A DNA stretch of 13,286 bases from Hymenoscyphus infarciens (taxonomy: Eukaryota; Ascomycota; Leotiomycetes; Helotiales; Helotiaceae): positions 1 through 13,286 of the forward strand of contig LLCB01000665.1 in assembly GCA_001414345.1 (NCBI GenBank), given 5' to 3'. The position numbers were made by a program, and so were the translations under genes. Of the stretch, positions 8,509 to 13,286 are shown one piece after another (the stretch's first letter is position 1; every line of letters begins with the position of its first letter). The notes below the pieces were generated by a model. It had not been told where the DNA came from. It made no database searches and saw only the letters and a list, made by a program, of their open reading frames with translations.

Positions 8509-8819
8509 TATAATAGTATACTGTTATCCTAGACAGCTAAGAGTACTTACTATATATAGGGTTTTAGTAGTTGTTATCTTATATTATCTGTTTTAGGAAG
8601 GTTACATAGGTTTAAGCTTTTATATTAGCCGAGGTTATTCAGTTTTAGACTCTTTTATACTATCTAAACCTCTTATATATAGCAGCCTACTCTCCTAGAG
8701 TTAGAAAAGGCTAGTTTAGCCTTTTCTTCTATATTAGAGCCTAGTATTTATATACGTTATTCTACTATACGCACTCCTATATGCCTCTACTATAGTTGTG
8801 TATATTTCGTGCTATTATA
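8509..8819 (+). repeat. 3' long terminal repeat
   Basis: Aligns end to end with 4926-5236 without gaps. By hand I count about 36 differences, all C/T or G/A transitions. About 27 have T or A in this copy and about 9 have T or A in the 5' copy. The changes to T/A in this copy lie mostly in its left two thirds, while its right end keeps G where the 5' LTR has A (GTTGTGTATATTTCGTG). It starts TATAATAG instead of TGTGACGG and ends CTATTATA. Confidence 0.9.
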
Positions 8820-8824
8820 TATTA
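8820..8824 (+). repeat. Target site duplication, right (TATTA)
   Basis: Exact repeat of the five bases before the 5' LTR (4921-4925). It fixes the 3' LTR end at 8819. Confidence 0.8.
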
Positions 8825-9590
8825 TACGTAAGAAGATATTTATTAAGGTTTTAAGAGGTATCTCTACGAAAGTAAGATAAGTATCTAGAACACTCTCTTA
8901 GTATGTCTAGTATACTCTAATAAGGGTTTTTATCCTTATTAAGTACTTTAAGAGGCTATAGGAGTTACGTGTCCTCTTTTAAGAAAAGGTTAGTGCTCTT
9001 AGTATTTAGGTAGTATTTGAGAATAGCCTCACGTTATACGCTTATCTAATTACTCTCTTCTTTTTTCGCTAATTCTCTACTTCTATAAAATCGCTTCTTT
9101 TAAAAGAATAAGTAACGAAATTAGACGTTTTAGATAAAGAATACTACTTCGCGTACTCGTACGTATATACGCGTCTATATATAAGCTTCTAAATTCCTTA
9201 CCTTTGAAGTAACTTAGAAGAAGCAGTCTACGTTTAAAAAGAAGAGAGAGGAGGAAAGAGCGAGAGCGAGAGAAAGCGTTAAATTTGTAATTTAAAACTA
9301 AATTTCATTTTAATTATCTTAAAAAAGTCTAAGCTTTATTAATTATAGGCTCTTTACCTTTATAGAGTAATATTGCTTTTTAAAACTAGTCTCTACTTAG
9401 AACTTCCTTATAAACCTCTTAATAAGGGCCTCGATTAGGCTAGATTCCGTATAGTATAGAACACCTACGATAGAGGGGCCGCTTTGCTTTCGTAGAGATG
9501 TGTTAATATAAATAGAGCTCAAATCCGGGTAGATAGGGTCTGGTGAGTATATTACTGTTGTTATCGTATTGCTAGACATTTTGTTCCACT
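8825..9590. repeat. RIP-mutated flank, probably part of another repeat
   Basis: AT-rich, CpA/TpG-poor DNA continues to the right of the element although the left flank is normal, so the insertion sits at the edge of an older mutated repeat or RIP has leaked outward. A purine run lies at 9238-9278 (GAAGAGAGAGGAGGAAAGAG onward). A small stem AATAAGG/CCTTATT is at 8920-8942. Only the 60-codon minus-strand frame at 9397-9579 stands out. Confidence 0.5.
9397..9579 (-). pseudogene. Possible RIP-truncated ORF, 60 codons, unknown
   Basis: The frame starts in a good context (ACAAAATGTC) and reads MSSNTITTVIYSPDPIYPD onward, ending ..ALIKRFIRKF. The closing TAA could be a mutated CAA: the same frame continues for about 19 further codons to the next stop. 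It lies where RIP-mutated DNA fades into normal DNA, so it may be the 5' end of a repeated gene whose remainder is mutated beyond reading. I recognise no domain. It may equally be chance. Confidence 0.25.
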
Positions 9591-10020
9591 GTGAATCTTC
9601 TGCAATTCAAGTATGGTTTTTTTTTGTAGGTTATATTCTTTTGTAGGTGATGATTTGACCTCGCTTAGGGGGTTCAGCCTAAAGTTTTAGCACCTCAAGC
9701 CACCCCACTATTGCGTCATGTTTGAATATCCTCCTTCGTGAATTGAGTACTTATAACGGTTGGTGATTGGATTGTGTTATCACATCGTGATTTAGAGGTA
9801 ATTTTGGCTTTTAAGATGACACGTGGGTAGGCTGTCGATGAATGCAATTATTGAATCAAGGTGTCGATCGTCTTTCACAATTGGTTGTACCAGTCGGAGT
9901 TAAGGGAAATAAATATATGCCATACATGAACCAACCCCTCCCAAACAATGACATATTTTTTCAACTTACCCATAGATCCACTTGAAAATCTGATATCCAT
10001 CAAGTACACTTCAATCCGCC
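9591..10020. promoter_or_regulatory. Upstream region of the SDR gene
   Basis: Normal-composition DNA without a gene. An AT element AAATAAATATATG at 9907-9919 lies about 105 bp before the ATG and is the likeliest TATA region. The sequence before the start is A/C-rich (TCAATCCGCCATG), as is common for fungal leaders. Confidence 0.4.
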
Positions 10021-10946
10021 ATGACTAAATCAGCAGAAAAACTCGTAAACAAAAAGATCATCGTCGTAGGAGGGACATCAGGGTAAGTCAAACCCCATCT
10101 TGAGAGTTATCTCACTAACAACCCTCCCCAGAATTGGGTTTGGAGCAGCGCAAGCATTTCTCGACGCTGGTGCAATTGTCACAGTGATTTCCAGTAACCA
10201 AGAAAATGTCGACAATGCCGTCAAACGACTGAACTCCCCAAATGCTTCCGGGGTCCTCGGAAACGTCCGAGAAGAAGAAGCTTTCGTGGAAACCTTGAAA
10301 CAATTGGCACCAGTGGACCACATCGTTTTCTCAGGTGTTGACAAAATCATTCGTGGAAAACTAGAAGATCTAGATCTCAATGAAGCAAAACATCTCTTTG
10401 GCGTCAAATTCTGGGGCGCCGTCATAATTGGAAAAGGTCCCAGTCCCATCTTCTCATTACCCCGTTTCAATCCAGCACTAACTCTCTTTAGCCATCAAAA
10501 AACACCACCTTATCTCCCCAGGTGGTTCCCTAATCCTCACCTCGGGAACAGCAGCTCTCAAACCCGGAAAGGGTGCATCGACAGGCGGCGCTCTCAATGC
10601 CGGAGTCATAACTCTTACCCAAGGCCTCGCTAATGATCTTGCCGAAGATAAGGTGAGAGTTAATGTTGTTGTTCCGGGACTTGTAAAAACTGAGTTATGG
10701 GGGAAACTTGGGAAGACGGAGGAGGAACAGAAAGGGATCTTTGAGGATACTAAGTTGCCGGTGGGGTTTGTAGCTACGCCGGAGGATATTGCTGAAGCTT
10801 ATTTGTATTTGGCGAGGGCGGATTATGCAACGGGGACGAGTGTTGAGATTAGTAAGTTTTGACCATTCATGCGATCTGATATACTCGAATTTTATGGATA
10901 TAGTTGCTAACCTTTAATTACCTTAGGCGGTGGGAACTTGTTGTAA
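10021..10946 (+). CDS. Short-chain dehydrogenase/reductase-like protein lacking YxxxK
   Basis: Predicted NAD(P)-binding Rossmann protein of the SDR superfamily; substrate unknown, probably cytosolic. Four exons, 10021-10082, 10132-10436, 10492-10851 and 10927-10946, give 248 residues, the usual SDR length. Introns are 49, 55 and 75 bp, each with a CTAAC branch point. The cofactor motif is VVGGTSGIGFG (residues 15-25). The segment HIVFSGVDKIIRG (84-96) takes the place of NNAG. LILTSG (136-141) supplies a serine at 140. The catalytic Y and K should fall in GASTGGALNAGV (150-161), but Y aligns with G154 and K with N158, and the helix asparagine aligns with K113. PGLVKTELW (184-192) is the typical post-active-site loop. 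A whole family of fungal and bacterial SDRs with a similar PGKG...GG..G replacement exists, to my knowledge, so this is subfamily character rather than damage. Intron 2 has an unusual GTCCCA donor. Classical SDR catalysis is doubtful; a binding role or a different mechanism is possible. Confidence 0.88.
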
Positions 10947-11405
10947 GGTGGTTCATGGATTTATCTCGCATTTTTTCAGTAACTTGTAAAAGGAGTTGTT
11001 CTTCAAATCCCCGACATCTTTCCACCTTTTTACATAAACATAATCTTGGACAATCATAACGATTATTCGAAAGGCTCTGGGATAATTAAGAAATCAAGTT
11101 TCTGGTTCTTTGAATCTTTTCGGACAATATTTTCAAATCATAGGGCACAATACTCGATACGTAGTTGACAACCCAAATCAGTGCCACCACAAGAAGTCGA
11201 GGATGTAACAGCGTCACCGATGCGCTTGGTAGCACAAGCTGGGATTTAAATTGGAAGAGAGGTAAGCGAGGAATTGTTCCACCATCCATTAAGACGGTCG
11301 TTCTCTTCCTCTTGACAACCACCAACCTTCAACATGCTATCCCCACAACCAAATCAACAGAACCACTTCTTGCCCAGGGCAGGTCGTTTTAACTTTATAT
11401 TCTGA
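10947..11405. other. Intergenic region after the SDR gene
   Basis: It holds the SDR 3' untranslated region. Open frames on both strands around 11086-11392 (75-79 codons) carry no recognisable domain and overlap each other. Composition is balanced and shows no RIP. I see no RNA gene. Confidence 0.45.
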
Positions 11406-11462
11406 CCACGCCCAAATACCATCTCTACAAACGTACCACGGAAAGATACTTGCTTCTTCAAG

Positions 11463-12066
11463 GTGAGTAGCCTTAACCCAAATCTCTCTAGATCCTCGAG
11501 AAGGGTTAAGGGAGTGGTAGTTTCGCAAGCTTCGAACTTCAAACCGTTGATCCACACTACTTCTTCTGAGTTCTGGAAAACTGGCAGCTTATCCGAGATA
11601 TCCAAACATCTGCAACTAACAATTCGCTGCATGGTCGGCTTCCAGAACCGACATTCCTCCGAGCTGTTCTCGTCTCCTACGATTTTGATTCATCAGCATT
11701 TCACTCTTTCTATTTTCCGAGAAGATAAGAAGCCTCTTAGTATTCGGCATGCAGAAGCGCTTATAGAATACTATAAAAGCATAGCCAGCTACGCTTCTAA
11801 GCGCCCTGGTGTATGTTGGAAGGAGCTGTGGAATTACCACGCGCCATGTGAAGAAGCAAAAAAAAATGAGAGCCTATATTACTAGGGGGAACTTTGAAGC
11901 CTTCTTCGAGAAGTACAAAAATGACAAGACTGAGAGTGGAGATCAGGCTTGGAAAGAAGAAACCTCTCCCTATAGCATTTGACGAGGAGCGGCCGAAGCT
12001 CATGTGCCAGAAGTCCTCAAACAATTAAACTCATTGTGCCAAAAGATTTGGAAGAATGCGAAGTAA
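11463..12066 (+). pseudogene. Decayed gene remnant, unknown family
   Basis: An open plus-strand frame runs from just after a TGA at 11403 to a TAG at 11883 and includes protein-like text such as KKPLSIRHAEALIEYYKSI and RPGVCWKELWNYHAPCEEA. At a run of nine A (11858-11866) the frame fails. Removing one A in reading would connect it to a second open stretch containing GNFEAFFEKYKNDKTESGD, QAWKEETSPYSI and, after an in-frame TGA at 11980-11982, EVLKQLNSLCQKIWKNAK, ending at TAA 12064-12066. The simplest reading is one gene tail broken by a frameshift and one stop. No ATG start or convincing upstream exon was found. A minus-strand frame (11354-11632) also reads reasonably, so the strand is not certain. 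No family is recognised. Confidence 0.35.
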
Positions 12067-12235
12067 CATGTCTCCATTGTGCTAAATCGTTCGTATAATT
12101 AATTCAATTGCCTAAAGCTTTTAAGAGGATGTCGTATCTCTTAGGTAACGATGAGTGTGATCTAGGCGTCTGTAACTACCCAACCACCCTTTGAGCTTTT
12201 TCAATGAAACAATAACTGTACAGCCGCCTTTTAGT
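12067..12235. other. Short normal-composition spacer
   Basis: No gene seen. Composition becomes AT-rich and RIP-like from about 12236. Confidence 0.4.
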
Positions 12236-13286
12236 ACTACGGGTAAGTGTAAAACTATATAATTTAAAAGATATTACTTATCTTATTAGTAATAAATTAT
12301 ATAATTAGACTATAGATACTATATATTGAAATAAGAATTAATAAAATTATTACTAACTCCTTTTTAAGCTAAGTCTATAAAACTAGAGTATTAAAGAGAG
12401 AATATATAGAATAAGAGTCTATTTAGCTTCTTAATTATAAATAGTCTAGATATATATTATTTACTTTTAATAAAAAGAAATATACTCTAGCTTCTAGTTA
12501 GAATTTAAGTAATAATAGTATACTTTAAGTATATTAATATAAAAACCTTTCCTACTCTCTCTCTCTCTAAGTAAGATATAGAGTAATAGACATCTAGTAT
12601 AGTATAGCGGCTATACGCTTATATTTTATTTAAAGAGTGAGAGAATCTCAGAATAATCGCGTCTAGTTAAGGAATAGTATCTGCTCTAAGCTAAGACTAA
12701 GGCTTAGGTCTTCGGTTCGTAGTTTAAGGTCTAATATTAATTAGAAGTAAAATTATAGCCTTCTTAATATATATTTGGAATAATACTCTTCTACTTTTTA
12801 TTATCCTACTACTATCAAATAGTAATATCTCTACAGTGAGTTGCGAGTTAAGCTTGAATTTGCTCACTTTTTTTGTAATCCGAGCGTTTTTGAAAAAATC
12901 TCTACTTTTCCCTCTCTACTATCTTATTTTGCTCTTTATTTAACAATAACATATGTTAGTATACCCTAGATAACAGAAAACGAGAGCTTTATATATCCTC
13001 TATTACTCTATAAACTTTATATAATAAAAACAGATAATTTTATATTTGTCTTAATTTTTATAAGGTCTTGTCAACCTTAAAGGCGACAGGGGTAGTGAAA
13101 ATTTTTCAAAAAAGGGGTTTTTTTAAGAATTGTCTATTTTTTAGTTTACTTTTATTATACTTACTTTAAATTAATAAGTAATATAGAAGAGAGATAATTA
13201 GATATAGCGCTTCTTTCTAGCTAGGCCTCGTCTCTTTTAGAGTACTTTTATTTTCTGTCTTCTAAAGAAAAGAGGGAGAAAGCTTT
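12236..13286. repeat. RIP-mutated AT-rich repeat DNA, no gene
   Basis: There is no useful reading frame. CpA and TpG are scarce and TpA dominates. Two patches keep normal bases: 12834-12895 (CAGTGAGTTGCGAG onward) and 13062-13125 (around GGCGACAGGGGTAGTG), each possibly a transposon end. A (CT)n stretch is at 12557-12568. The region runs off the window edge. Confidence 0.55.

Larger units (their letters stand above)
4926..8819 (+). mobile_element. Complete but RIP-inactivated LTR retrotransposon, 3.9 kb
   Basis: Two 311-bp LTRs (4926-5236 and 8509-8819) enclose 3,272 bp. TATTA target duplications flank the element, and a polypurine tract abuts the right LTR, giving plus-strand orientation. 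The internal DNA has stops in all frames and no open frame above 75 codons. Its CpA/TpG content is almost nil: 5521-5580, for example, holds one CpA and no TpG. In one stretch (about 6850-6910, plus strand) reading Y-T-stop-R-E-stop-stop-stop-F-F, the stops are TAG/TAA where TGG or CAG/CAA would fit, so some coding sequence was probably present before RIP. The internal region is short for a full gag-pol. I cannot recognise protease, integrase or reverse transcriptase, so Copia versus Gypsy is undecided, and a non-autonomous (LARD-like) element is possible. No primer-binding site could be recognised after 5236. Confidence 0.88.

Noticed and set aside
10078..10470. 130-codon minus-strand frame
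   Set aside because: Antisense to SDR exon 2, which has clear SDR motifs and splice sites.
11354..11632. 92-codon minus-strand frame
   Set aside because: Reads fairly well but is not supported by exons or a domain and competes with the plus-strand remnant that extends further. Kept only as an alternative strand for the pseudogene.
12700..12740. tRNA-like GGTTCGTAG box
   Set aside because: No matching A box, acceptor stem or cloverleaf around it; probably chance in mutated DNA.

Overview
This is filamentous ascomycete (Pezizomycotina) nuclear DNA. The genes have short introns of 49-81 bp with GT...AG ends and CTAAC branch points. Balanced-GC, gene-bearing islands alternate with very AT-rich DNA in which CpA and TpG are almost absent, TpA is abundant and CpG survives. 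That dinucleotide pattern is the mark of RIP (repeat-induced point mutation). A Leotiomycete-like fungus is my best guess, but only from general style.

Layout. 1-1012 is RIP-mutated repeat DNA. It opens with 2.5 copies of a ~135-bp tandem repeat and ends at a sequence that resembles a hAT transposon terminus. 1013-4925 is a gene island with a divergent pair: a Crg1/Tmt1-type SAM methyltransferase on the minus strand (1584-2552, one intron) and a small CoA-binding-fold protein on the plus strand (3084-3623, one intron). They share a 531-bp upstream region. 4926-8819 is a complete but dead LTR retrotransposon. Its two LTRs are both 311 bp, it is flanked by TATTA target duplications, and it has a polypurine tract against the 3' LTR. 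The LTRs differ at about 36 sites by hand alignment, all of them transitions, with no indel. Its internal region has no usable reading frame and contains several layers of internal repeats. 8825-9590 is further RIP-mutated DNA. 9591-12235 is a second gene island with a four-exon short-chain dehydrogenase/reductase (10021-10946) and a probable decayed gene (about 11463-12066). 12236-13286 is RIP-mutated repeat DNA again, with two possible transposon ends.

I see no pathway or cluster logic joining the three intact genes; they look like independent small metabolic enzymes beside silenced repeats. The most useful observations are these: an SDR that lacks the YxxxK active site; a reversal of C-rich to G-rich codon use partway along all three genes; a perfect 16-bp palindrome with TGACG/CGTCA half-sites at the start of the LTR; and the nested repeat structure inside the retroelement. 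I did not find convincing evidence of a wholly new biological system.
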